DNA of 64,000 nucleotides from Halomonas sp. YLGW01 (GTDB taxonomy: Bacteria; Pseudomonadota; Gammaproteobacteria; Pseudomonadales; Halomonadaceae), in the NCBI RefSeq assembly GCF_014840935.1, contig NZ_CP062005.1:1240001-1304000 (forward strand), in the 5' to 3' direction. This document shows positions 17,880-27,663 of the stretch, in pieces; position 1 is the stretch's first letter, and the number at the start of each line of letters is the position of its first letter. The position numbers and the translations under genes are program-made. The notes under the pieces were generated by a model. It had not been told where the DNA came from. It made no database searches and saw only the letters and a list, made by a program, of their open reading frames with translations.

Positions 17880-17897
17880 AGTCACGCCGTCTTGACG
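17880..17897. promoter_or_regulatory. Candidate PhhR box 3
   Basis: AGTCACGCCGTCTTGACG, the same dyad with a GC-rich centre. It is nearest to phhR and could mediate autoregulation. Confidence 0.5.
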
Positions 17898-17974
17898 CCT
17901 GTGATGTCGGATGGTGCCGTGTCGTGCCTCAGGCTTCACCGAGACGTCTGACAGAAGCTTGGTAGCGGGACCCG

Positions 17975-18064
17975 TTGCCGAGGCTCTTTTGCGAGGCTTT
18001 TACCGAGTCTCTTTGCTTGGACTCACTACCGGGATTCTCTACCAGGACTCTCTACCAGAACTCT
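17975..18064 (+). repeat. Seven degenerate 13-bp tandem repeats upstream of phhR
   Basis: Units start at 17975, 17988 (12 bases), 18000, 18013, 18026, 18039 and 18052. The last three read CTACCGGGATTCT, CTACCAGGACTCT and CTACCAGAACTCT. The array fills the region up to 16 bases before the phhR ATG, so it likely lies in the 5' leader or promoter. The 13-bp period is neither a codon multiple nor an exact helical turn. Confidence 0.8.
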
Positions 18065-18080
18065 TCATCGAGAGATCGCC

Positions 18081-19643
<1,563 letters not shown>

Positions 19644-20258
19644 ATGGCGAGCCAGCTGCCCCTTGGCCTGAAGCTCGGCTTTACCGCCTGGGTGCTGATA
19701 TGGGCGCCGAGCTATTGGGTGCTGCTGGGGCCGGACAACTTCCTGTGGCTGTGCGATCTGGCCAGCCTGCTGCTGTGGCTGGGGCTGCTCATTGAGAGCC
19801 GCCGACTGGTGTCGATGCAGCTGCTGGCGGTGACGCTGGTGGGGGCGCTGTGGACGCTGGATGTGGCGGTCGCCGCGCTGATCGGGATGCACCCGATCGG
19901 CGGCACCGAGTACATGTTCGACTCCGCCTCCCCGGCTCTGGTACGGGGGCTCTCCCTCTTTCACCTGTGGCTGCCCGTCGTGGCTGGCTACGCGGTCTGG
20001 CGCCTGGGCTATGACCATCGGGCCATCTACTGGCAGACAGGCCTGACCTGGCTGGTGATACCGCTGAGCTATTGGCTCACCGCTCCCGAGCACAACATCA
20101 ACTGGGTACAGGGGCCCTTCGGGCAGTCACAGACGAGCCTTGAACCCTGCTGGTATCTCGTGGCTCTGATGCTCGCCTGGCCGCTGGTTCTCTATCTGCC
20201 GATACACCTGCTGATGCTCGCCATCATGCGCTGGCGCAGTCACCACCGGGGCGCTTGA
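19644..20258 (+). CDS. Unassigned six-helix membrane protein behind phhR
   Basis: 204 residues. The ATG directly abuts the phhR stop (TAAATG), implying co-translation. About six hydrophobic segments are visible: around 10-28, 34-50, 58-80, 95-117, 128-148 and 170-196. Conserved-looking polar motifs sit between them: HPIGGTEYMFD, WRLGYDHRA and PEHNINWVQGPFGQ. I do not recognise a named family. Its coupling to an aromatic amino acid regulator suggests transport or sensing of aromatic compounds, but that is only contextual. Confidence 0.75.
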   Translation: MASQLPLGLKLGFTAWVLIWAPSYWVLLGPDNFLWLCDLASLLLWLGLLIESRRLVSMQLLAVTLVGALWTLDVAVAALIGMHPIGGTEYMFDSASPALVRGLSLFHLWLPVVAGYAVWRLGYDHRAIYWQTGLTWLVIPLSYWLTAPEHNINWVQGPFGQSQTSLEPCWYLVALMLAWPLVLYLPIHLLMLAIMRWRSHHRGA

Positions 20259-20325
20259 CCCGGATGGCATGGCGCCATGTGGGCGTGGTTCAGCGCTGAT
20301 GGCAGAACTGGTGTCGGCCTTTCTA

Positions 20326-21333
20326 TCAGGGCAGGCGTTGCCTGACCGATTCCCGTATCACCAGCGACGGCGGCAGAGCCGTCACTGGGTCGAATGGGCG
20401 CCCATGCTCTAGGCGCTCGATCAGCTGAGCGATGGCGGTGGCGCCGAGTTCGTAGATGGGCTGATGGATGGTGGTCAGGGCGGGGGAGGCATAGCGGCCG
20501 ATATCGATGTCGTCGTAGCCGATGATGGAGAGCTCGTCGGGCAGGCGCAGGCCCGCGTCCACGGCGGCACGCAGGGCGCCGATGGCTGTCAGGTCATTGA
20601 AGGCGAACACGGCCTGGGGGCGGGGGCCCTTGTTAAGCAGGGTGCGCATGGCGGCATGCCCGCCGTCGGCCTGCAGATTGGTGACGATGATGCGGCTTGC
20701 CGGCAACGCGAGGCCCACGGCCTCGCAGGCGGCACGCGCGCCGGCCAGGCGCTCCTCCGAGCGGGGGTGATCGGCGGGGCCGGTGAGCAGGGCGATATCG
20801 TCAAGGCCCCGAGCCAGCAGATGCTCGATGGCCAGCCGGGCGCCCAGACGCGAGTCGTCGTTGACCACGGCGATATCCGGCCGCGGGGTCGCGGCGGCGT
20901 CCAGCATCACGGTCGGCAGGGCCTGGCGATTCAGGGCCGCGAGAAAGCCCGGGCCGTTGCGAGAGGTCATCACGATCAGCCCGTCGATGCGGCGTTCCAG
21001 GAGCGTCTCGAGGTAGGCCACCTGCTTGTCGTCGACGTCGTCGGCGTTGCACAGCATCAGGCTGTAGCCGCAGGCAAAGCAGTGATCCTCGACGCCACGG
21101 ATCAGCGCCGAGAAGAAGGGGTTGTCGGCACTGGTGACGATCATGCCGATGGTCCGGCTGCGCCGGGATTTCAGGGTGCGCGCGACGGTATCCGGTCGGT
21201 AGTCCAGGGCCGCGATGGCCCGTTGCACCCGGGCGCGGGTCTCGGGTGCAACGGCGCGGCTCTGGTTGACCACGTGGGAGACGGTGGTGATCGACACCCC
21301 CGCCAGGCGCGCCACGTCCTTGAGGCGAACCAT
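20326..21333 (-). CDS. rbsR: LacI family ribose operon repressor
   Basis: 335 residues. N-terminal LacI helix-turn-helix with VRLKDVARLAGVSITTVSHVVNQS, then a periplasmic-binding-protein-like sensor domain (about 60-330). It is the last gene of rbsDACBR, 10 bases after rbsB. A perfect LacI-type operator (GCGCAAACGTTTGCGC) lies upstream of rbsD, giving a natural autoregulatory target. Ribose as effector is inferred from the operon. Confidence 0.9.
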   Translation of the reverse strand: MVRLKDVARLAGVSITTVSHVVNQSRAVAPETRARVQRAIAALDYRPDTVARTLKSRRSRTIGMIVTSADNPFFSALIRGVEDHCFACGYSLMLCNADDVDDKQVAYLETLLERRIDGLIVMTSRNGPGFLAALNRQALPTVMLDAAATPRPDIAVVNDDSRLGARLAIEHLLARGLDDIALLTGPADHPRSEERLAGARAACEAVGLALPASRIIVTNLQADGGHAAMRTLLNKGPRPQAVFAFNDLTAIGALRAAVDAGLRLPDELSIIGYDDIDIGRYASPALTTIHQPIYELGATAIAQLIERLEHGRPFDPVTALPPSLVIRESVRQRLP

Positions 21334-21343
21334 GGTCGGCGAC

Positions 21344-22225
21344 TTATTCCTGGGTAATCAGCTTGAGCGGGACCGGGATATTGGCCTCGACGTCCTCGCC
21401 CTTGAGCAGGGCATCGGCGGTTTTGATGCCGAGAGCACCGATGAGAGCGGGCCGCTGGGCGATAGTGGCGGCCATGATGCCATCCTCGACCGCCTGGATG
21501 CCGGCGTCGGTGCCATCGAAGCCGACCAGGATCACCTCGTCGTTGCCGCCCGCCTGGAGGGCGCGCTGGGCGCCGAGGGCCATCTCGTCGTTCTGGGCGA
21601 ACACGGCCTGGATGCCCGGATGGGCCTGGAGAAGATTCTCCATCACGTTGAGGCCTTCGGTGCGGTTGAAGTTGGCCGGCTGAGAGGCCACCAGCTCGAT
21701 GCCGGGAGCGGCCTCGACCGCCGTCATGAAGCCTTCGCCGCGATCGCGGGTGGCCGAGGCGCCCGGAACCCCTTCCAGTTGCACGACCTGGCCCTCGCCA
21801 CCGAGCCGCTCGGCGATGTAGCCGCCGGCAAGCGTGCCGCCGGCGACGTTGTCGGAGGCGATGTGGGAGGCCACGCGGCCGCCGTTGGCACTGCGGTCCA
21901 GGGTGATCACCGGCACGTTGCGGGCGTTGGCCGAGCGCACGCTGGACACGGCGGCATCGGAGTCGGTGGGGTTCATCAGCAGCAGATCGATGTCACGGGA
22001 CAGGGCGTCCTCGACGTTGGAAAGCTCCCGGGCCGCGTCGTTGCCGGAATCCAGCACGATCAGCTCGTGGCCGAGGGCCTCGGCCTGGCGCTCGGCGCCT
22101 TCCTGCAGGGTCACGAAGAAGGGGTTGTTCAGTGTGGACACCACCAGGGCGATGCGATCCGCCATGGCCTGCCCGCTGAGACCGATGCCCGCGGCGACGG
22201 CGGAGGCGAGTAGCAGTTTCTTCAT
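21344..22225 (-). CDS. rbsB: Ribose ABC transporter periplasmic binding protein
   Basis: 293 residues from ATG 22225. Signal peptide MKKLLLASAVAAGIGLSGQAMA, then the type I periplasmic sugar-binding fold beginning DRIALVVSTLNNPFFVTLQEGA, which is the RbsB opening. FAQNDEMALGA and VGFDGTDAG are typical of ribose-binding proteins. It delivers D-ribose to RbsC/RbsA. Confidence 0.93.
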   Translation of the reverse strand: MKKLLLASAVAAGIGLSGQAMADRIALVVSTLNNPFFVTLQEGAERQAEALGHELIVLDSGNDAARELSNVEDALSRDIDLLLMNPTDSDAAVSSVRSANARNVPVITLDRSANGGRVASHIASDNVAGGTLAGGYIAERLGGEGQVVQLEGVPGASATRDRGEGFMTAVEAAPGIELVASQPANFNRTEGLNVMENLLQAHPGIQAVFAQNDEMALGAQRALQAGGNDEVILVGFDGTDAGIQAVEDGIMAATIAQRPALIGALGIKTADALLKGEDVEANIPVPLKLITQE

Positions 22226-22275
22226 GGTCTGGCTCCTTGGATCTTGTTGTGAAGCGTGTGAGTCGTGCTGGCGTG

Positions 22276-23238
22276 TCACGACGAGGTCGACCGGCTGTCG
22301 AGCAGCACGGCCAGGAGAATGACCGCGCCCTTGGCGATCATCTGGAAGTAGGACGACACGCCCATGATGTTGAGGGCGTTGTTGAGCACGCCGATCACCA
22401 GGGCGCCGACCAGGGTGCCGAAGATGCGGCCGCGACCACCCATCAGGCTGGTGCCGCCGATCACCACCGCGGCGATGGCATCGAGTTCGTAGCCGGTACC
22501 GGCGGTGGGCTGAGCCGAGCCCAGGCGGGCGGTCAGCACCACGCTTGCCAGCGCCGCGCAGGCCCCGGAGATCGCATAGACGCTGATCTTGATGCGAGTG
22601 ACGTTGATGCCGGAGAGGCGCGCGACCTTCTCGCCACCGCCCACCGCATAGACATGGCGGCCGAAGCGGGTGTGATGCAGCACGCCCCAGCAGAGCACGA
22701 AGACGAAGAACATCAGATAGATGGGAATCGGCACGCCCAGCCAGTAGCCGCCGCCGAGCTGCCAGAACAGATCGGCGGCCGGCGTGGTGCCGATCGAGAT
22801 GGGGCGCCCGTCGGTGAAGACCAGCGCCGCCCCGCGCAGGATGGTCATGGCCACCAGGGTGACGATGAAGGCCTGGATGCGGCCGTATGCCACGAAGGCC
22901 CCGGCAATGGCACCCAGCCCGGCCCCGGCGGCGACGGTGCCGGGCACGCCGATCCAGGGCGTCAGGCCTGAGGCGGTCATGGCCCCGGCGAAGGCCCCGG
23001 TCAGGGCCAGCACCGCTCCCACCGACAGGTCGATGCCGGCGGTCAGGATGACGAAGGTCACCCCCATGGCGATGATGGCGTTGATGCTTGACTGGCGCAG
23101 CACGTTGAGGATGTTGTCGACGGTCAGGAAGTTGTCGCTCAGGGCGGCGCTGACGATGACCAGCAGCGCCAGGGCGAGGAAGGCCTTGTTGTCGATCAAT
23201 AGCCGGGTGGCGGCCTTGTTCATGGTGAGGGTGCTCAT
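22276..23238 (-). CDS. rbsC: Ribose ABC transporter permease
   Basis: 320 residues from the ATG overlapping the rbsA stop (ATGA). About ten membrane segments; VTFVILTAGIDLSVGAVLALTG and DAIAAVVIGGTSLMGGRG are RbsC signatures. It forms the homodimeric channel of the ribose importer. It is translationally coupled to rbsA. Confidence 0.94.
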   Translation of the reverse strand: MSTLTMNKAATRLLIDNKAFLALALLVIVSAALSDNFLTVDNILNVLRQSSINAIIAMGVTFVILTAGIDLSVGAVLALTGAFAGAMTASGLTPWIGVPGTVAAGAGLGAIAGAFVAYGRIQAFIVTLVAMTILRGAALVFTDGRPISIGTTPAADLFWQLGGGYWLGVPIPIYLMFFVFVLCWGVLHHTRFGRHVYAVGGGEKVARLSGINVTRIKISVYAISGACAALASVVLTARLGSAQPTAGTGYELDAIAAVVIGGTSLMGGRGRIFGTLVGALVIGVLNNALNIMGVSSYFQMIAKGAVILLAVLLDSRSTSS

Positions 23239-24785
23239 GGGGTGACGGTCTCCGTGGCTGCCTCGATGTGGGCAGCGGCGGTCATGATGGTTTCCTGCGT
23301 GGCGTCGTCGCGGGTGAATTCGCCGGTGATACGGCCGTTGGCGAGCACCATGATGCGATCGGAGAGCCCGAGCAGCTCGGGCATCTCGGAGGAGATCAGC
23401 AGCACGCATTTGCCCTGGCGCTTGAGCTCGTTGATCAGCAGATAGATCTCGCGCTTGGCACCGACGTCGACGCCGCGGGTCGGCTCGTCGAGGATCACGA
23501 TCTCCGGCTCGGTCATCAGCGCCTTGGCCAGCGACGCCTTCTGCTGGTTGCCCCCGGAGAGCGTGTCGATGGGCTGATGCCGGTCGTTGAGCTTGATGCG
23601 GAAGGCCTTGATGTAATGCTCGACGGCGGCGCGTTCGCGGCCGGCCTGGATCAGGCCGAAGGGGCCGCAGAAGGCCGGCAGGGCGGCCAGCGACATGTTA
23701 CTGGCCACTGAGTGTGCGAGCAGCAGCCCGGCCTGCTTGCGATCCTCGGGCACATAGACGAGGCCCGCGCGCAGGGCGTCCCGCGGTGAGCCGAAGCGCA
23801 CCGGGCGCTCCCGGATCCGCACCTCGCCCGATCGGACGGGAGTGTCGCCGCAGATCGCCTGCGCCATTTCCGTGCGCCCGGCCCCCATCAGGCCGCCGAA
23901 GCCCAGCACCTCGCCGGCTCGGGCCGAGAAGGAGACCTCGTCGACGCCGGGCGCCGACAGCCGATCGACCTCGATCATCACCTCGCCCGGTGTCGGCGGC
24001 TCGTAGGGGTAGCGGTCGGCGAGCTCGCGTCCCACCATCTTGCGGATCAGGTCGTCCTCGCTGAGCTCGGCGGTCGGCCCGTCGTGCACCAGCCGGCCGT
24101 CGCGCAGCACGGCGACGCTGTCACACATGCGAAAGATCTCGGGCAAGCGGTGGGTGATCATCACCAGCGACTTGCCCTCCTCGCGCAGGGCGGCGACCAC
24201 CTGCTCGAGGATCTCGGTCTCGATATCGGTCAGGGCATCGGTGGGCTCGTCCATGATGATGATCTCGGCGTCCAGGGACAGCGCGCGCGCGATCTCTACC
24301 ATCTGTTGTTGGCCGATGCTCAGGCCATCGACCGGGGTGCGCGGGTCGATGTGCTGCTGGAGGCGGGCCATCAGCTCGCCGGCCTGGCGATACAGGCGAG
24401 TCCAGTCGACGGTGCCCAGGCGCGTGCGCGGCTCACGGCCGAGGAAGATGTTCTCGCCGGCCGAGAGGCCGCCGACCAGGTTGAGCTCCTGGTGAATGAT
24501 GGCGATGCCGGCATCCATGGCCTGGCGCGGCGTGGTGAAGTGGGCCTTGTCGCCGCGCAGCCAGATCTCGCCGGCGTCGGCCTGGTGGACGCCGCTGAGC
24601 ACCTTCATCAGGGTCGATTTGCCGGCGCCGTTCTCGCCGGCCAGCGCCTGGACGCGGCCCGGGAAGAGGGAGAGATCGACGCCCTCTAGCACGGTGACGC
24701 CGGAGAAGCCCTTCTCGATGCCCTTGAGGGCCATCAGAGGCTGGCAGGACGCATCCTTCGGTGCGGTCGACGACGCGGCGCTCAA
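23235..24785 (-). CDS. rbsA: Ribose ABC transporter ATP-binding protein (two ABC domains)
   Basis: 516 residues if translation begins at TTG 24785, which overlaps the rbsD stop as TTGA. ATG 24734 is the alternative and would trim 17 residues, but it has no good ribosome-binding site. Two fused ABC modules: the first with GENGAGKST, LSIGQQQMVEIARAL and IIMDEPT; the second with LSGGNQQKASLAKAL and VILDEPTRGVDVGAK. The second Walker A is degenerate (GLMGAGRTEMA), as is usual in RbsA/MglA proteins. It energises ribose uptake. Confidence 0.93.
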   Translation of the reverse strand: MSAASSTAPKDASCQPLMALKGIEKGFSGVTVLEGVDLSLFPGRVQALAGENGAGKSTLMKVLSGVHQADAGEIWLRGDKAHFTTPRQAMDAGIAIIHQELNLVGGLSAGENIFLGREPRTRLGTVDWTRLYRQAGELMARLQQHIDPRTPVDGLSIGQQQMVEIARALSLDAEIIIMDEPTDALTDIETEILEQVVAALREEGKSLVMITHRLPEIFRMCDSVAVLRDGRLVHDGPTAELSEDDLIRKMVGRELADRYPYEPPTPGEVMIEVDRLSAPGVDEVSFSARAGEVLGFGGLMGAGRTEMAQAICGDTPVRSGEVRIRERPVRFGSPRDALRAGLVYVPEDRKQAGLLLAHSVASNMSLAALPAFCGPFGLIQAGRERAAVEHYIKAFRIKLNDRHQPIDTLSGGNQQKASLAKALMTEPEIVILDEPTRGVDVGAKREIYLLINELKRQGKCVLLISSEMPELLGLSDRIMVLANGRITGEFTRDDATQETIMTAAAHIEAATETVTP

Positions 24786-25210
24786 AACGGCACCCCGCTG
24801 TGCAGGGCGATGTTGGCGTAGGGCGTGCATTCGCCGGTGCGGATCACGGCCTTGGCGTTGGAGAGCGACTGCTTGAAGGCCTCGTGGGAGACATGACGGG
24901 TCTCCACGGTCCGGTCGTCCCTGGCCTCCAGCGCCGCCAGACGGTTCAGGATGTCGTCTTTGAGAGCCGGGCTGTGGGTGGCGATCTCATCGGCGAGGGT
25001 CACGCCCTCGACGCACAGCTCCTCGAGCAGGGCATCGAGCACTGGCAGGAAGCCCGGCAGGCCGGGGGTCACCGCCAGGTCGATGCGGGGCACCTCGGGC
25101 GGAATCGGCAGCCCGGCATCGGCGATCACCAGAGTGTCGGTATGCCCGAGCTCGGCGATCAGGGCGTTGAGCGGGGCATTGAGCAGGCCATGACGTTTCA
25201 CGGGGTTCAC
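24782..25210 (-). CDS. rbsD: D-ribose pyranase
   Basis: 142 residues from GTG 25210; GTG 25201 is three codons in and equally possible, and neither has a strong Shine-Dalgarno. ELGHTDTLVIADAGLPIP near the N-terminus with the catalytic-site histidine, and TGECTPYANIALHSGVPF at the C-terminus, are RbsD signatures. It interconverts pyranose and furanose ribose so that ribokinase can act. No rbsK is present in this operon. Confidence 0.93.
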   Translation of the reverse strand: MNPVKRHGLLNAPLNALIAELGHTDTLVIADAGLPIPPEVPRIDLAVTPGLPGFLPVLDALLEELCVEGVTLADEIATHSPALKDDILNRLAALEARDDRTVETRHVSHEAFKQSLSNAKAVIRTGECTPYANIALHSGVPF

Positions 25211-25234
25211 GCTAAGGCTGAGAATTCAGCGCGC

Positions 25235-25257
25235 ATTGTAAGCGCAAACGTTTGCGC
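25235..25257 (-). promoter_or_regulatory. rbs promoter with LacI-type operator
   Basis: A perfect 16-bp palindrome GCGCAAACGTTTGCGC (25242-25257) is directly followed on the minus strand by TTACAAT, giving a TACAAT -10 box at 25240-25235. The operator would fill the -35/-10 spacer, ideal for repression. The core AAACGTTT matches LacI/RbsR-type operators. The -35 hexamer itself is weak. Confidence 0.85.
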
Positions 25258-25281
25258 CACCGATTCGCCAAAGGTCTTAGG

Positions 25282-25302
25282 CAGGGCCGATTGACGGCCC
25301 TG
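25282..25302 (-). terminator. Hairpin between recQ-like gene and rbs promoter
   Basis: 8-bp arms CAGGGCCG/CGGCCCTG around ATTGA, 12 bases past the helicase stop codon. There is no clean T-tract, so termination efficiency is doubtful, but the position fits. Confidence 0.5.
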
Positions 25303-25313
25303 GCAGCGCATGC

Positions 25314-27284
25314 CTAGGGCGTGGGCTGACCGTCCAGAAAGGCCTTCACCTCGGCGAAGGGATAGGCCTCCAGGGCGGCGAACCCTTCCAGGCGGCGCGC
25401 CTTGAGGCGGGTGAACACCGGCAGGGTGAGGCCGCACAGGAAACGGGCCAGTAGGGCCGGGGAGGGCGGGGCGCCGACCAGCGACTGATAGCACTCATCG
25501 AGGGGCGCACACCAGGCCGAGACACGGCCGGGTTCCAGGGGGGCGAGGGTGGCACCGTGTGGCAGCCGAGCGCCGCCCTGTCGACACACCGAACAATGCC
25601 CGCAGCGCTCGGGGGCTCGATCGTCGCCGAAGTAGCCGGCCAGGCGATGGCTGAGACAGGTGTCGCTCTCGAAGAGGTCGAGCATGGCATGGATGCGGCG
25701 GATCTCGCTGTGCTCCTTGTCCTGGAAGTAGCCGCTGAGCTCCCGGGTCAGTTCCTCGGCATCGGCGCCGGGCGCGAGTACCTCGTAGACCTCGGTCATC
25801 TGCTTGCTCTCGAGCTCCAGCCAGCCCTGGTCGCGGCAGTAGTCCAGGGCGGTGATCACCCGTGCCCGGCGGGTGTCCAGGCCGCGCTCTGCCCCGAGCC
25901 GCTCGAGGGTCGCGAAGTCCAGGGTGTGCCAGGTGCGGGCGGCGGTGCTTGAATCGACGATGGCCTGCAGGAAGGCCTGGCGCTCGCCGGAGAAACGCGC
26001 GACCAGCGCCGCCGGGCCGTCGGGAAACTTGAGTCGGTAATCGGCGAAGTAGGCATAGCGCGGGGCGATGATGCCACGCAGCTCGAGCTGCACCAGCAGG
26101 GTCTTGAGGGGCAGCGGGCGGATATTGCTGTCCTGAGACAGGGCATTGAGCATCAGCTCCCACTGGCCGCCGGGCGCCGCCAGGGCATCCTCGATCACCC
26201 GGCGGATGCCCTCGGATTCCGGGGTATCGCCGTAGACGAAGTTCTCGAGCACGTTGAGGGTGTCGCGCCCGCCCATCACCAGACACTCGGAGGGCTTGCC
26301 GTCACGACCGGCACGGCCGATCTCCTGGCTGTAGTTCTCGATCGACTTGGGCAGGTCGAAGTGCACCACCTGGCGGATGTCGGCCTTGTCGATACCCATG
26401 CCGAAGGCGATGGTGGCGACGATGCAGTCGACCTGGCCGTTCATGAAGTCCCGCTGCACCCGATCCCGGGTCTCCGCGGGCAGGCCGGCATGATAGGCAC
26501 AGGCCTCGATGCCGGCCTTGGCGAGATAGGCGGTCAGACGCTCGGCGCTCTGCTGCAGGGTCACGTAGACGATGGTGGGGCGCGAGCCGCCCTGGGCGAG
26601 CCGGGGCCGCAGCCAGTCGACCAGGGTGCGGGCGCGCTGCTCCGATGCCACCGGCATCACCGTGAGATCCAGGTTGGGGCGATAGAAGCCGGTGGTGATG
26701 ACGTCCTCGTGGGCGATGGCGAAGCGCTCGCGCATGTCCTGTATCACCCGAGGGGTGGCCGTGGCGGTCAGCAGCAGCACCTGGGGAATGCCGAACTGGT
26801 GCTGGTAGTCGGGCAGCTTCAGGTAGTCGGGACGGAAGTTGTGGCCCCATTCGGACAGGCAGTGCGCCTCGTCGACCACCAGCAGCGAGATCGGCACTCG
26901 AGCGATGAAGGCGCGGAAGCGCTCGTTCTTGAGTCGCTCTACCGAGATCATCAGGATGCGGATCTCGCCGCGCTGGACGCCCTCCATGACGCGGGCCGCT
27001 TCCTCGCGACTCTGGCTGGAGTCGATGCTGGCCGCGGCGATGCCGTGGCGCGCAAGGAAGGCGAGCTGGTCCTGCATCAGCGCCAGCAGCGGCGAGACCA
27101 CCAGCGTCAGGTGAGGCAGCGTGAGCGCCGGCAGCTGGTAGCACAGCGACTTGCCGGAGCCGGTGGGGAAGATCGCCGCTGCACTGCGCCCGGCGACCAC
27201 GGCCTCGATCACCTCGCGTTGGCCGGGACGAAAGTCGTCGTAGCCGAAGACGTCGCGCAGGATCTGCTGGGGTGTCGGGGTCAT
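25314..27284 (-). CDS. RecQ-family ATP-dependent DNA helicase
   Basis: 656 residues from ATG 27284, with AGGAG 5 bases upstream. SF2 helicase motifs: TGSGKS (Walker A), VVDEAHCLSEWGH, LLTATATP, and IAFGMGIDKADIRQVVH with QEIGRAGRDG. The cysteine cluster CGHCSVC lies near the C-terminus, after a ~200-residue winged-helix-like region, rather than directly behind the helicase core as in E. coli RecQ. No obvious HRDC domain is present. It is therefore RecQ-like but not a simple RecQ orthologue, and the symbol is withheld. It unwinds DNA 3' to 5' during recombination or repair by family analogy. Confidence 0.88.
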   Translation of the reverse strand: MTPTPQQILRDVFGYDDFRPGQREVIEAVVAGRSAAAIFPTGSGKSLCYQLPALTLPHLTLVVSPLLALMQDQLAFLARHGIAAASIDSSQSREEAARVMEGVQRGEIRILMISVERLKNERFRAFIARVPISLLVVDEAHCLSEWGHNFRPDYLKLPDYQHQFGIPQVLLLTATATPRVIQDMRERFAIAHEDVITTGFYRPNLDLTVMPVASEQRARTLVDWLRPRLAQGGSRPTIVYVTLQQSAERLTAYLAKAGIEACAYHAGLPAETRDRVQRDFMNGQVDCIVATIAFGMGIDKADIRQVVHFDLPKSIENYSQEIGRAGRDGKPSECLVMGGRDTLNVLENFVYGDTPESEGIRRVIEDALAAPGGQWELMLNALSQDSNIRPLPLKTLLVQLELRGIIAPRYAYFADYRLKFPDGPAALVARFSGERQAFLQAIVDSSTAARTWHTLDFATLERLGAERGLDTRRARVITALDYCRDQGWLELESKQMTEVYEVLAPGADAEELTRELSGYFQDKEHSEIRRIHAMLDLFESDTCLSHRLAGYFGDDRAPERCGHCSVCRQGGARLPHGATLAPLEPGRVSAWCAPLDECYQSLVGAPPSPALLARFLCGLTLPVFTRLKARRLEGFAALEAYPFAEVKAFLDGQPTP

Positions 27285-27663
27285 GGGGGCTCCTGGGGAT
27301 GATCGGGAAGGCCGGTCCTGATGGGGTGGCGGCTGGCCGGTGCTGGCAATCCGGGTCTGCGACCGGTACACAGGATACAGGTCCGGCTTCGCCTCTGCCG
27401 CCTTGTCACCGGTCTCGGTGCTCTTGTCGCCCCTGGTGGGGCGTCTGATGGGCTAGGCTGACAGGTGACCCTGTGGCGGGAGAGCCCCCATGGACATGAC
27501 GCCGATGCCATTCGCGGTGCAGGCCCACGCCAGTCGCTGGTTTCGGGTTCATCTGGCGAATGCGTCATGATGATGGTGATGTCTCACTTCCCAGGCTAAA
27601 GGCCAAGGCTATGGTCGAGAGCTCCAGGCGGGGTGGAGCTGCTGAGCCAGCAGCGGCGTCCGT
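27285..27663. other. Intergenic stretch between RecQ-like helicase and diguanylate cyclase
   Basis: No credible coding frame. It holds a small hairpin CGCCCC-TGGT-GGGGCG (27428-27443). Near the cyclase end two overlapping dyads appear: AGCTCCA/TGGAGCT (27620-27640) and GCTGCTG/CAGCAGC (27638-27654). The latter could act as the cyclase terminator on the minus strand. Promoter elements for the helicase gene are presumably here, but none is clear. Confidence 0.5.

Noticed and set aside
17975-18064. CRISPR-like array upstream of phhR
   Set aside because: Units are 13 bp with no spacers and no cas genes nearby; they are simple tandem repeats.
20268-20279. 12-bp palindrome CATGGCGCCATG after the phhR-linked membrane gene
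   Set aside because: Short, GC-rich and between convergent gene ends; no T-tract or promoter context supports a function.
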